Made by a program: the position numbers and the translations under genes. 61,461 nucleotides of DNA from positions 1 through 61,461 of the IMG/VR virus record IMGVR_UViG_3300009151_000077, one strand, 5' to 3'. Below, piece by piece: positions 37,051-45,520 of this stretch. This DNA is from a virus. Each line of letters opens with the position of its first letter. Position 1 is the stretch's first letter. The notes below the pieces were generated by a model. The model had not been told where the DNA came from. It made no database searches and saw only the letters and a list, made by a program, of their open reading frames with translations.

Positions 37051-38154
37051 TTAAAATAAGTGGGTAAGTCTGGCTACCTGACCGTGCTCCTTGTGGTGTA
37101 TAAATGCCTCAACTGCTTGAGGTGAATGCTGATACCCAGAACGATGGTGCCAACTGTCTGTTCCTGAGGGACTTCTAAGTGTCTCTACATTTACTGACAT
37201 AAAATCTTTCGAAGATTTATGGTGAACATGATGCCCATAAATATATCTGTGTTTGCACTCGTGCCATGACGCACCAGACTCATGTGCCATAAGTAGTGGA
37301 AGATTAGAAATCTTAGCACCATCCATGTGTGTTGACCCTATTAAATTCTCACCATACACAGAATACTTTCTGTGGCTCATGTCATTATTAAATGTGACAT
37401 TTTTTGATTTAATAAACCAAGCTTCAACACATTGCAACAACATAAACCCAGACATGAAGTCATGGTTACTTGGATTGTATACAACCTCTACGTCAGCTAT
37501 CTGACAAAGCGTTTCAATGATGTCTACAAGTAACTTCTTTGCTGTTACAAAGTTATCGTACCACATACCATCTGTATCCTGTGGTGTGCCTGATGTTGTC
37601 TGTCTTCTTGGATTGTCTATGTGAAGTATATCGTTACCAGTAATGAATATAATCTTGTCTATATTAAAACCACTAGACTTATTCAATATGCCAGTCAGTC
37701 CTTCCTTAACTCTTTTAACTGCTATCTGAGAGTTATACTCCTCACCAGTTTCGAATGATGAACACAGCTTGCCTATGTGTATGTCAGCTGGATCAAACAC
37801 CAAGCAATGACCGTCCTTGATCTTCTCTCTTTTAATTTTCTTATAGCTAGGAGCCCAGGACTTTACCTCTTGTATTAAATCATTTTGAAATTGATTAAGG
37901 TCAATCTTATTGGATGCATTTATTGAGAACTGTTTTCCCTTGTACCAATAATAATTTACAGATCCTGGATCAATTCCAACATTATTACATTCCTCATACA
38001 GTGCCCTATTGTTAATATATAGATTGACGTTTTTTCTTATGGAGTCGCTATACTCAAGTCCAAATTCTTTACAGATTATCCTAGATATCTCTGTCTTGTT
38101 TGTTTGACCACTATTAAATAATTCAATAGATCTGTCATAATAAATAGTCTTCAT
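37051..38154 (-). CDS. calcineurin-like metallophosphoesterase (SbcD/Mre11-like nuclease)
   Basis: 367 aa. Metal-binding motifs appear in order: DPADIHIGK, ITGNDILH, NPSNHDF, STHMDG and GHHVHH, which together give the binuclear phosphoesterase site. The first 60 residues form a helix-turn-helix-like region (NKTEISRIICKEFGLEY). Related phage proteins are annotated as DNA repair exonucleases. It is the last gene of the early - strand unit. Nuclease activity on DNA is probable but the substrate is not shown by sequence. Confidence 0.8.
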   Translation of the reverse strand: MKTIYYDRSIELFNSGQTNKTEISRIICKEFGLEYSDSIRKNVNLYINNRALYEECNNVGIDPGSVNYYWYKGKQFSINASNKIDLNQFQNDLIQEVKSWAPSYKKIKREKIKDGHCLVFDPADIHIGKLCSSFETGEEYNSQIAVKRVKEGLTGILNKSSGFNIDKIIFITGNDILHIDNPRRQTTSGTPQDTDGMWYDNFVTAKKLLVDIIETLCQIADVEVVYNPSNHDFMSGFMLLQCVEAWFIKSKNVTFNNDMSHRKYSVYGENLIGSTHMDGAKISNLPLLMAHESGASWHECKHRYIYGHHVHHKSSKDFMSVNVETLRSPSGTDSWHHRSGYQHSPQAVEAFIHHKEHGQVARLTHLF

Positions 38155-38305
38155 GTGTTTTCTGGAGGTCCTTCAGGACTTTAATTAAATTTAAAATATT
38201 TGATTTTAATTCATCGGTATTCTCATCTATTAGAGCTTCGTAAATACTGTCTGTTAGATCATTAATCTCTGACATTGTGCTGTTAACGTAGTTTACTATA
38301 CTCAT
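38135..38305 (-). CDS. small helical protein coupled to the phosphoesterase
   Basis: 56 aa, from ATG 38305 to TGA 38135, overlapping the phosphoesterase start by 20 bases. Acidic, helical, with Leu spacing that suggests a short coiled coil. It is preceded by a TATATTTG box at 38334-38341. Confidence 0.6.
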   Translation of the reverse strand: MSIVNYVNSTMSEINDLTDSIYEALIDENTDELKSNILNLIKVLKDLQKTHEDYLL

Positions 38306-38333
38306 CTGTTTTTTTATTTAATATAAAGATCAG

Positions 38334-38341
38334 CAAATATA
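38334..38341 (-). promoter_or_regulatory. -7 box TATATTTG for the 56-aa protein and phosphoesterase
   Basis: Exact consensus on the - strand, leader of about 22-28 bases, A-rich before the ATG at 38305. Confidence 0.5.
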
Positions 38342-38349
38342 AAAATAAA

Positions 38350-38604
38350 TTAATACTTATAACATACATTAGATAAAAAAAATACATTTTTTATTTCATA
38401 CGTCATGTTGTACTTGTGTATATCCTTCGTGTTTGCTATCTTCTCTATAGTATTAATAAACAGTGGTTTTAAGTCTTGGTCTAATGTTATAGGTTGTTTC
38501 TCAACACTACGATACACCTTATGCAACCTGCTTGTATTAGATATTGGTACTAGCGATACTCTAATGTCCGCACAATATACTGCCCTTAAAGGTCTGCTAA
38601 CCAC
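38350..38604 (-). CDS. unknown protein, 84 aa
   Basis: Mixed alpha/beta composition, no motif recognised. It overlaps the end of the upstream gene by 19 bases, in line with the compact early operon. An internal start is possible. Confidence 0.45.
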   Translation of the reverse strand: MVSRPLRAVYCADIRVSLVPISNTSRLHKVYRSVEKQPITLDQDLKPLFINTIEKIANTKDIHKYNMTYEIKNVFFLSNVCYKY

Positions 38605-38867
38605 TCTCTAAATATTATTCCCATGTTAACTAACTCAGTATAAAACTCCATCAGATCATCGTCAGACTCATTGACTACTCTCTTGTTAAGTGAGTATCCC
38701 ATCTTATCTACCTCTGCAATAAAATCATTTCCTGCCTTCTTTACTTGTCTTTTATACACATGTGGGTACTCATCCTTGATGTCCTCCATGAAGTCCATCA
38801 TCACTGGTAAAATAGCTACCAAGCACGCCAGCTTTTTCTCGTTGGTTATAGATTTCTTTTTCGTCAT
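38586..38867 (-). CDS. unknown helical protein, 93 aa
   Basis: Starts with a Lys-rich segment then a hydrophobic helix (LACLVAILPVMMDFM), followed by charged helices. Not a clear membrane protein. It overlaps the preceding helix-turn-helix gene by 98 bases in another frame, so its true start may be internal. Function unknown. Confidence 0.45.
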   Translation of the reverse strand: MTKKKSITNEKKLACLVAILPVMMDFMEDIKDEYPHVYKRQVKKAGNDFIAEVDKMGYSLNKRVVNESDDDLMEFYTELVNMGIIFREWLADL

Positions 38868-39129
38868 TGCTTAATTTTTTAAATGAATAATCTTTTTCTT
38901 TTAACATTTCATTTTCAGTGAAGTATGCCTGATCCTTGTGCCCAAATGATGCGACACTTTTATTTATAGAGAAAAATAAATGTATGAGTAACTTATTGAT
39001 TTTTAATTCTTTAGATATTTTCTTTATGCTGTATCCAGAGTTCATCATACTTTGTATTTCATCATACTTGTCAAGTATCAATTTCTCTCTTGCCACTCCC
39101 GTCTTGTATATACGCTTTGATTCCATGAT
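38770..39129 (-). CDS. helix-turn-helix protein
   Basis: 119 aa if started at the ATG at 39129 (an upstream ATG at 39183 lies deep inside the nuclease gene). MNSGYSIKKISKELKINKLL is a helix-turn-helix of the resolvase/Trp-repressor type. The rest is charged. It probably binds DNA, as an early regulator or a packaging or replication accessory factor. Confidence 0.55.
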   Translation of the reverse strand: MMESKRIYKTGVAREKLILDKYDEIQSMMNSGYSIKKISKELKINKLLIHLFFSINKSVASFGHKDQAYFTENEMLKEKDYSFKKLSNDEKEIYNQREKAGVLGSYFTSDDGLHGGHQG

Positions 39130-39343
39130 TGTGAAGTTCTTTAATTCTATAAATTTGTAAGGGTCTAGGTTTACATCCGTCACGCTTAACCTCTATAAAC
39201 TCAACATCTGAGTTCTTTGGTATAGCTATCAGATCAGGTATACCTGGCTTGTTAGTCATTGATAATTTTATAACATAAAATCCGTCAGCTTCTAACTTCT
39301 TTATTATCTTTGATTGTATCTGTTGCTCTGTCATTGAATACAC
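39071..39343 (-). CDS. VRR-NUC-like nuclease
   Basis: Up to 90 aa; the start may be the internal ATG at 39331. GIPDLIAI followed by FIEVKRDGCKPRPLQIYRI is the PD-(D/E)XK core of the VRR-NUC family (Asp of PDL, Glu-x-Lys of EVK, Gln of the following helix). The length is that of phage single-domain VRR-NUC proteins, which cleave branched DNA. It sits among replication genes. Confidence 0.8.
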   Translation of the reverse strand: MYSMTEQQIQSKIIKKLEADGFYVIKLSMTNKPGIPDLIAIPKNSDVEFIEVKRDGCKPRPLQIYRIKELHNHGIKAYIQDGSGKREIDT

Positions 39344-39542
39344 AATAGTGCTTATCTAAATGATTAGTAAGCTTGCTTAAGTCAGCAAATCTAATGAAAT
39401 TCATTTCACTATCCAACACTTTTACTTCTTTTATTTTAATACAACCATTATCAAATATGTACTTTGATATCTGTAGTATGTTAGTAGCAGGTACTTTTAG
39501 GTCAAATGTTTTTATTAACAATTGGACCATAGGGTCATTCAT
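39285..39542 (-). CDS. unknown protein, 85 aa
   Basis: The start at 39542 overlaps the upstream stop as TAATG, preferred over the longer version from 39578. No motif recognised. Coupled between the 105-aa gene and the nuclease. Confidence 0.5.
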   Translation of the reverse strand: MNDPMVQLLIKTFDLKVPATNILQISKYIFDNGCIKIKEVKVLDSEMNFIRFADLSKLTNHLDKHYCVFNDRATDTIKDNKEVRS

Positions 39543-39859
39543 TATAGCCACTTTACCTCCTCTAGTACTATATTCCAATATGTAATAGAGTCATCATCAC
39601 AGTAGTTCATTATCTCTTTTATACAGATTATAATACACTGCTGTGCTACCTCCCAGCTTGCATCAATTACCATAGTCATTTCTTCCTTAAGGCTTAATGC
39701 TTTCTCTCTTGGTGTCATAGGGTGGCCCCACTTCAACATGTTAGACTCTTGCTCCATCTTTATTCTGCTGTTGCATATTAGCTTAGTTATCAGATTAAGA
39801 TCGTGGTCATCATCGCATAATATTCTTATGTCTCTTTTTAATTTTTCTACTTTAGTCAT
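39542..39859 (-). CDS. unknown helical protein, 105 aa
   Basis: Helical, with several Cys and a Trp-rich C-terminus. First gene after a 180-base non-coding gap, so it probably starts a sub-operon with the VRR-NUC gene. No function recognised. Confidence 0.5.
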   Translation of the reverse strand: MTKVEKLKRDIRILCDDDHDLNLITKLICNSRIKMEQESNMLKWGHPMTPREKALSLKEEMTMVIDASWEVAQQCIIICIKEIMNYCDDDSITYWNIVLEEVKWL

Positions 39860-39991
39860 ATTATTTTTAGTTAATTATGGTGATTAATACTTAATTTACA
39901 TACTTTGCGTGCATTTTACTTAATTTGCACTCAGTTTTATCATTTCTATTTAATTAATGTGGTAACTTTTACCCCTTATCCTTTATTAAAA

Positions 39992-40051
39992 TGTCACATA
40001 TATTATCCAAAATTGTGACAAAAAGCCATAAATGACTAATATATTAGTCAT
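39992..40051. repeat. two inverted repeats in the 39.86-40.04 kb gap
   Basis: TGTCACA/TGTGACA (39992-40020) and a perfect 20-base palindrome ATGACTAATATATTAGTCAT (40032-40051) lie close together; the palindrome overlaps the stop codon of the 79-aa gene. Neither is followed by a T run, so they look more like dimer-binding operators than terminators. The rest of the gap shows nothing clear. Confidence 0.45.
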
Positions 40052-40283
40052 CTAGATTTAAATTATTATCTTCTAATATTTCTCTAAGTTTTGTTCTCAG
40101 TCTATCAGCTACATCAATTTCTTCTGAAGTAGCTTCTCTATTACCAATGTACCCATGTTTTACAGTACTCCTAAGTTCTTGATCAAGATCCCATACTACA
40201 CCTTTCCACTTGTATCCATCTAATGCTGTTCTAGCATCATTACTTTCTTCTTCAGAGTGAAACTCCAGAATTATTTTTCCCAT
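40044..40283 (-). CDS. unknown phage protein, 79 aa
   Basis: Starts with a strand GKIILEFHSEEE, then ARTALDGYKWKGVVWDLDQELRS, a sequence type that recurs in phages from many hosts (from memory, without known function). Acidic C-terminus. Overlaps the upstream gene by 32 bases. Confidence 0.65.
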   Translation of the reverse strand: MGKIILEFHSEEESNDARTALDGYKWKGVVWDLDQELRSTVKHGYIGNREATSEEIDVADRLRTKLREILEDNNLNLDD

Positions 40284-40512
40284 ACTTTCTAATTATTTTA
40301 AAAGTTCTTTTTATATCAGAATCAAGTTTTATTTCTTCATCATTTCTTATTGGATACCAAGCAATTGTATATCCATGATTAGAATTATAATCTTCTTCTT
40401 TTACTATATTACCATTTACGGACTCAAGATATATCCAAGGTAAGTTTCCTTTGATAGTGATTATAATACCTATCTTATCAAGTCTATTCTTTAATACTTT
40501 TAGCGTGTCCAT
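40252..40512 (-). CDS. unknown protein, 86 aa
   Basis: Small alpha/beta protein with several Trp and Tyr residues (GNLPWIYLESVNG). Coupled to both neighbours by overlaps of about 30 bases. No family recognised. Confidence 0.5.
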   Translation of the reverse strand: MDTLKVLKNRLDKIGIIITIKGNLPWIYLESVNGNIVKEEDYNSNHGYTIAWYPIRNDEEIKLDSDIKRTFKIIRKYGKNNSGVSL

Positions 40513-40879
40513 CCTTTCTATATTTAATTTCTTTATCCATTAGTTCAAGATGCCAATCATCTCCACCGTAATCAAGCACTGCTTTTAGATAGTTATCTGA
40601 CATATCAGCTATAGTTATCCAAGTTAATGGAATTTCACCATACTTACCACGGCTACCTCTTGCTGCATGTTTCCTGACAATCTCAAAGTCATCATCTAAA
40701 TAGATGTAGTTGAGTTCAATCTTATCCATATCCATTGCACCATATCTCTCGTACTCATTACCTCCATCTACCATAGCATTGTTTGGACAGTCACATGTTA
40801 CATAGTCGTGCCTATGTCTACTTACTAATACCTCGTTGCACTCAAGGCACTTTATCGAGTTGTATACTATCTGTCTCAT
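40484..40879 (-). CDS. zinc-ribbon phage protein (DUF7695-like)
   Basis: 131 aa. SIKCLECNEVLVSRHRHDYV followed by CDC forms a Cys-x2-Cys...Cys-x-Cys zinc ribbon, and DGGNEYERYG matches the small phage family often listed as DUF7695. The C-terminal two thirds is acidic and unassigned. The ribbon may bind nucleic acid or only stabilise the fold. Confidence 0.6.
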   Translation of the reverse strand: MRQIVYNSIKCLECNEVLVSRHRHDYVTCDCPNNAMVDGGNEYERYGAMDMDKIELNYIYLDDDFEIVRKHAARGSRGKYGEIPLTWITIADMSDNYLKAVLDYGGDDWHLELMDKEIKYRKDGHAKSIKE

Positions 40880-42137
40880 AATTTTTCTTAAATATATTTA
40901 ATGTATAGTTCTTCTTACTTTTAACAGCACTATATATTTTGTCTTCTATCCCTCCCCTTGAGAAGATCCAGTAGACCTTGTTATATAGCCTGTCAATTGT
41001 TGTCATACGATCCCTGGCCTGCCAGTAAGACACTGCACTAAAGTCGATGTTGTAAAACACTAAGTACTTAGCATTCTTAAGACTTATCCCCTCACGACCA
41101 GATACTATCTGTAGTGCTATGGACTTGTCTGTTGCGTTAAATTCATCTAGGTCTGATGTAAGGTTGTCTGGACCAAATGTATCCATTAGAGCGTCTAATT
41201 CAGCCTTGAACTTGTAGAAGATTCCGATCTTAGTTCCTTCAAATCTATTCATAATGAACTCAGCCTTTGAGTAGTCTATCACCATCCTGTTCTCACTCTC
41301 AAACTTAACCGTACCACTCCACAGCTGATGTAACTTCTGCATTAACTTCACTGGAGTGTCACCAAGTATTACCTCGTTTGAACCCTCCACAACCAAGTCA
41401 CGCTCTAGCTTCTTCACAATCATCTTTGTCTTATCGCTCATCTCAACATATAGTACCTCCTCGTCAATGTCTGTGCTGAACCCAGCCTCCTTTTGAGTGT
41501 ATGATATTACATGGCTTGATATGCTTCCCATTATCTTTGTCTCGTTTCCCTTTGAGTACTCGTTTATCATCAACCCATTTATCTTCTTCTGGAACTTGTG
41601 AACGTAGTCATCTGCCCATCTATAGAAGTTAATGTATTGCCTAAACGGATTCATTGGGTGCACGTAGAACTGATGGTATATCTGAGAGTAAGACTCTGGT
41701 GTCAGTGTACCTGTCATTAGTATTAGGTTGCATCCAGTGTTCATGTAGATCAACTGCTTAACCTGTTTAGCTCTTAAGCTTGGTTTAGGAAATGCGGACA
41801 TGGTGTGTGACTCATCACATATAATGAAGTCGTAGTATGTCTGATTGATCTTGTGGATGCTCTCGTAGTTAGTAATTGTAATACTAAACGGTGGTTGCAT
41901 GGTGTCGTAGTCCGACTGTATAGATGATATAGCTTTCTTCTTTGTTAGAAACAATACATTCTTAGCTCCAGATAACCTACACACCTCCATTGATGTGTAG
42001 GTCTTTCCAAGTCTAACCTCCATTGCTAAGCAAAGTATCTTATAGTTTTCAATTATCTTTGCACCTCTTATTGAGATGTCACTCTGATAAGGTCTTAGCT
42101 CCATTGGTAAGTTTTTGTATGCATTCATTAACTTCAT
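40842..42137 (-). CDS. SF2 (SNF2-like) helicase
   Basis: 431 aa. Motif I EVRLGKT (Gly-Lys-Thr), motif II CDESH (DEAH-like), motif III LMTGT, and motifs V/VI in QIVSGREGISLKNAKY and SYWQARDRM with the arginine finger. Shorter than most SNF2 proteins but complete in motif order. It would remodel DNA-protein complexes or unwind DNA in replication or recombination. It follows the 99-aa gene with an overlap and lies next to the primase-helicase operon. Confidence 0.82.
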   Translation of the reverse strand: MKLMNAYKNLPMELRPYQSDISIRGAKIIENYKILCLAMEVRLGKTYTSMEVCRLSGAKNVLFLTKKKAISSIQSDYDTMQPPFSITITNYESIHKINQTYYDFIICDESHTMSAFPKPSLRAKQVKQLIYMNTGCNLILMTGTLTPESYSQIYHQFYVHPMNPFRQYINFYRWADDYVHKFQKKINGLMINEYSKGNETKIMGSISSHVISYTQKEAGFSTDIDEEVLYVEMSDKTKMIVKKLERDLVVEGSNEVILGDTPVKLMQKLHQLWSGTVKFESENRMVIDYSKAEFIMNRFEGTKIGIFYKFKAELDALMDTFGPDNLTSDLDEFNATDKSIALQIVSGREGISLKNAKYLVFYNIDFSAVSYWQARDRMTTIDRLYNKVYWIFSRGGIEDKIYSAVKSKKNYTLNIFKKNYETDSIQLDKVP

Positions 42138-42378
42138 TTATATCTTTCTTATGAAGTGTCTCATCATACCTTAACCAGTTCAACTGACGCTTAAGTCTGT
42201 CAATAGAAAATTCAGGTGTATGGTCTAATGCTCCTCCATTTAAAAAAATGATAGATGACTCGAAATCTTTTTTCTTAGCCGTTAACTTATCATGCATATG
42301 ATAGCTGGGATTGGATAACTTTAATAAGTCATTTGTATTTGACATCCCTTGTTTTAATACTTCTAATACGAACTCCAT
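42079..42378 (-). CDS. unknown protein upstream of the helicase, 99 aa
   Basis: Helical, charged, no motif recognised. Overlaps the helicase start by 59 bases, which suggests coupling. Confidence 0.5.
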   Translation of the reverse strand: MEFVLEVLKQGMSNTNDLLKLSNPSYHMHDKLTAKKKDFESSIIFLNGGALDHTPEFSIDRLKRQLNWLRYDETLHKKDINEVNECIQKLTNGAKTLSE

Positions 42379-42380
42379 AA

Positions 42381-42617
42381 TTATAAAGATTGTTTAATTG
42401 CTGCTTTATCAGGAAAAGCTTCAAAATCACGTAGTTTTAAATTTAATGATTCATTAAGCTTATTTCCCATCATGGTATTATCATCTATCTTTTTTTGTAA
42501 TACAGACATCTCTTTATTAAGCTTATTCATTTCTTCATTTTGCTTGTAGATGTCACTCTCGATACTTTTTAATTCAGAATATAATATTCTTCCTTGTTCC
42601 CATTGTTCTTCTGTCAT
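42381..42617 (-). CDS. coiled-coil protein, 78 aa
   Basis: Almost one continuous coiled coil (Leu/Ile/Met at heptad positions from about residue 8 to 55). Lies between primase-helicase and helicase genes, with 10 bases to the former. Possibly a dimerisation or adaptor factor. Confidence 0.55.
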   Translation of the reverse strand: MTEEQWEQGRILYSELKSIESDIYKQNEEMNKLNKEMSVLQKKIDDNTMMGNKLNESLNLKLRDFEAFPDKAAIKQSL

Positions 42618-42627
42618 TGTTTTTGTT

Positions 42628-44979
42628 TTAAAAATTTAACTCTAAATGTTCATCTTTCTTGGCGATGAACTCTACCATTTTACCCATTGCGTTTCTAAAT
42701 ATTCTAGGCTTCGATCCAAACTTAAACTCACCGTATGCATCTAACCACTTGTAGAACTTGTTATGTGATATCTTATATCTACCATAGTTCCCGTAGTCTG
42801 GATACTCGTCAGTAAAGTTGTTGTGTATCGTCTGTCCTATTGATATAGCTCCAAGCTTTGTCTCACCATTGTCCTCAGCGGTTGCCCACTCCCAAAAATC
42901 AGTGCTAGTTTCGGCTATAAATTTACGAGTTTTTAAGTTCATGAACTCACTCTTTATCAATCCACTAGACAAGTATGTCTGTATGTTTTGTATCATGTAG
43001 TTATCAAACTTAGTCCATTCTTGCTTAGTCCAACCAGCAAATAACATGTGACCGAACTCGCTCTCTGGTGTGAACGACTTGTTGTAGTGCTGCTTGAATT
43101 CTAGATCCCACTTACGTCTCTCGAATGAGTTACCTGCACCCTTGATGGCATAGTTTGTCGTTATGACAATCTTTGGTGCGTCCTCAAACGGTATGTGTAT
43201 CTCGTCCTTGTTCTTCTTCTCTAGTGTTATACCCTCAGTAATAATACTGAACAGTCGCTCGAAGTCAAAGTTCTTACTAACGTCATCGAATACTAGTGTC
43301 TGTGTATCTACCTGCACACGTTGGTATGGGAATGACTTCTGGAAACTGAATCCCTTGCCGTCAATTATTACCATCTTCTTCATGTGGCTGATAGACTTAA
43401 CAAATATACCCTTGCCCGTACCACCCTCTGGGTTGTCACTTATCACCTCGTCATTAAGTATGACAGCTGGACAGTAACTCGCTGGCTTGTGGCTGTGCAT
43501 TAGGTAACCTAGTGTCGACTCCATTGACCTTGTCCTCTCAGAACTACCTCCAGAAATATTTTTTATGAAGGTGTTAAACTCACAATCATCGCTTGATGAC
43601 ATAACAAAGTTACGACCGATCTTCTGCTTCTCCCACACGTAACCATTGAGCTCTCGGTAGTCTATTATCTCTACATTGTCTCTTGTTACCTTGACCGCAC
43701 AGTTGTTGTAGTATATGTACGAGTCATCTATCGTGTCAACCATGAACATTGGCTCTACCTTAGATACGTAGTTCAAGAATGTCTCTTGGAAGAACTTCGT
43801 GTTGATAGCAAAGAAGTTGTACACAGACATATCGTCAATCCCAAGCAAGTACTCAAGGACAAAGTCCTTTATAACCTCCTCGTTTACATCAGATATCGTG
43901 TTGTCAAGTACCCTAACAAATACAAAGTTGTTCGACTCAGCTGGGTAGTACTTATAGAAACCATTGATTCTCAAGTACTCCCTAAACAGGTGTGGTACAA
44001 GATCAATCTTGCCCTTGCTTGTCTTGGTCCAGAATGTATTGCTGTCAGCTGTCTCGATCAAGTAGTCGATCACATCAACACCATGCTTAGACTTGATGTC
44101 ATTGCTCGGAACGCCCATCTTCATGTCGTTCTTTATGCTGACCGTCTTATCTATGTCCTCGTAGAACTTGGTGCCGTGTGATGCGGTGTTGCGGTATGCA
44201 GACCATATGATAGTGCCGATCTCCTTCTCCATGTCTCCATCGTCATAAGACATCAGTACCGACTTGGCCTCATCTTGAGGTATGCCAAACTCATTTAGTG
44301 CTGACGCTAGGATGAATAGGTTATTGTTTCTCTGACCCTTGATCATTCCGTAGCTTTTGTTCCACCATATTGTTAGGCGTCTAGTAATCTCGTTAGTGTC
44401 ATTTATAGTAATCTTAGGTCTAACGTACACAGCTTCAGATGAATCAGATTCCATGTCCTCCCAAGTTGATGACAGCTCATTTACATGTATGTCCTCGTCA
44501 TACGACTCGTAACACACACGTGAAATATTTTTACAGCTTACGTCAAACTCATCACAATCATAATATTTTTTAAGTGATGCAAAGTATTTCTTATGATTCA
44601 TTGGGTCCTTTGGTATCCTTACTAGGACCTTAAGACCGTCTCCAGATGGTGACGTGAACACGCAGTAGCTGTACTCATCCTCCATCAGTACCACTCGCTT
44701 GTTGTACAGGTCCTGCTCGTTCTTAAATCCATCGAAGTCTATGCATATAAATCCGCTGTGCTCTATTATCGCATTGTCAGATCGTTTGCTAAAGGTACCA
44801 GAGAAACATATCGCTGGTAACTTCTTCTTCTTTTCGTTACGCTCGTCCTTGGTAGATGCATTCCTAACATCTAGTACCTTGTCCCTTGAGGCACCATTTC
44901 TTATCCTATCTATTGCCATAGAAATATCCTTATAGAACGGTGCCGCAGTGTCGTTGATTGTTCTAAAGTATGTTATCAT
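42628..44979 (-). CDS. primase-helicase with VirE N-terminal (BT4734-like) domain and SF3 helicase
   Basis: 783 aa. The N-terminal 180 residues match the VirE-N/BT4734-like primase module: GFICIDFDGF (Asp pair) and SPSGDGLKVLVRIP. The C-terminal half is an SF3 helicase: Walker A GGTGKGIFV, Walker B TLVFDDVSK, motif C KIVITTNYAIKG, then an arginine-rich NSFERRKW sensor. Such fusions are the main replication proteins of many Bacteroidota phages and plasmids. It overlaps the MazG-like gene as ATGA. No DNA polymerase was found, so host polymerase or a gene outside the window must complete replication. Confidence 0.85.
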   Translation of the reverse strand: MITYFRTINDTAAPFYKDISMAIDRIRNGASRDKVLDVRNASTKDERNEKKKKLPAICFSGTFSKRSDNAIIEHSGFICIDFDGFKNEQDLYNKRVVLMEDEYSYCVFTSPSGDGLKVLVRIPKDPMNHKKYFASLKKYYDCDEFDVSCKNISRVCYESYDEDIHVNELSSTWEDMESDSSEAVYVRPKITINDTNEITRRLTIWWNKSYGMIKGQRNNNLFILASALNEFGIPQDEAKSVLMSYDDGDMEKEIGTIIWSAYRNTASHGTKFYEDIDKTVSIKNDMKMGVPSNDIKSKHGVDVIDYLIETADSNTFWTKTSKGKIDLVPHLFREYLRINGFYKYYPAESNNFVFVRVLDNTISDVNEEVIKDFVLEYLLGIDDMSVYNFFAINTKFFQETFLNYVSKVEPMFMVDTIDDSYIYYNNCAVKVTRDNVEIIDYRELNGYVWEKQKIGRNFVMSSSDDCEFNTFIKNISGGSSERTRSMESTLGYLMHSHKPASYCPAVILNDEVISDNPEGGTGKGIFVKSISHMKKMVIIDGKGFSFQKSFPYQRVQVDTQTLVFDDVSKNFDFERLFSIITEGITLEKKNKDEIHIPFEDAPKIVITTNYAIKGAGNSFERRKWDLEFKQHYNKSFTPESEFGHMLFAGWTKQEWTKFDNYMIQNIQTYLSSGLIKSEFMNLKTRKFIAETSTDFWEWATAEDNGETKLGAISIGQTIHNNFTDEYPDYGNYGRYKISHNKFYKWLDAYGEFKFGSKPRIFRNAMGKMVEFIAKKDEHLELNF

Positions 44980-45191
44980 TTGCTTAGTTCCTTTTTTAAT
45001 TTAGTTAAGTATAATATATTGTCCATCTGCTCCTCTATAGCGTGGTCTATCCATTCGGTTACAGACAGATCATCTCTGTCCATTGTGTTGTTATACTTCT
45101 TTATTCCCTTTATCGACCTTTCTTTAAATCGAAAAATTACAGAGTCGACAATGCTGTCAACCTGCTCGTGTGTTGAATTTGAATACCACAT
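44976..45191 (-). CDS. MazG-like / all-alpha NTP pyrophosphohydrolase-like small protein
   Basis: 71 aa. KYNNTMDRDDLSVTEWIDHA followed by IEEQMDNILYLTKLK matches the small phage proteins related to all-alpha NTP-pyrophosphohydrolases (MazG-like): Glu-Glu-x-x-Asp helix and an aromatic Leu helix. Only part of the MazG metal site is visible, so activity is uncertain. Its ATGA overlap with the primase gene suggests coupled expression. Confidence 0.55.
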   Translation of the reverse strand: MWYSNSTHEQVDSIVDSVIFRFKERSIKGIKKYNNTMDRDDLSVTEWIDHAIEEQMDNILYLTKLKKELSK

Positions 45192-45215
45192 ATATATAAA
45201 ATTAAAGATTACTTA

Positions 45216-45248
45216 AAAAGAGGGTAGGCCATCCATAACTGCCTACCC
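45216..45248 (-). terminator. intrinsic terminator downstream of the tRNA-like RNA
   Basis: Perfect eight-base stem GGGTAGGC/GCCTACCC with an 11-base loop, followed on the - strand by TCTTTTT. It separates the tRNA-like element from the MazG-like and primase genes, which lack a clear TAnnTTTG box. Confidence 0.7.
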
Positions 45249-45305
45249 AGAGTTTTTCCAAATATGGTTGGTTAACCACAGAACTCTAACTGTACCTATG
45301 AAGTG

Positions 45306-45357
45306 AAGTCGGGACAGGACTCGAACCTGTACACGTGACCATCTCACATCCCGACTT
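45306..45357 (-). ncRNA. tRNA-like RNA lacking an anticodon arm
   Basis: Perfect acceptor-like stem AAGTCGGG/CCCGACTT (8 pairs), a complete T-arm with 5-pair stem ACAGG/CCTGT and a TTCGAGT loop, and a single short D-arm-like hairpin GTGA/TCAC with GG in its loop, two bases after the acceptor strand as in a tRNA. There is no room for an anticodon arm: only 52 bases in total. No CCA is encoded. Acceptor plus T-arm is the minimal RNase P substrate, so it may be a processing signal in the early transcript; a decayed tRNA or a decoy are alternatives. Confidence 0.65.
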
Positions 45358-45367
45358 ATTGACCTAT

Positions 45368-45508
45368 TTAATTGTTACTAATTGTTATTTCAAAATGATA
45401 CATAAGAAATGCAATTCTAATACACTTATCTTCAAAGTCAATTGCTATCATTGGAGTAATAGATATTACATTCCATGCTTTATAACTGTTAATTAATTTT
45501 GCTTTCAT
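45368..45508 (-). CDS. small ORF, 46 aa
   Basis: From ATG 45508 to TAA 45368, ending just before the tRNA-like RNA. Hydrophobic core, no motif. Coupled spacing (12 bases) to the upstream 60-aa gene is the only support. Confidence 0.45.
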   Translation of the reverse strand: MKAKLINSYKAWNVISITPMIAIDFEDKCIRIAFLMYHFEITISNN

Positions 45509-45520
45509 TTTTAATATTAT

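Noticed and set aside
45306-45357. An ordinary tRNA gene
   Set aside because: No anticodon arm and only 52 bases; listed as a tRNA-like RNA instead.
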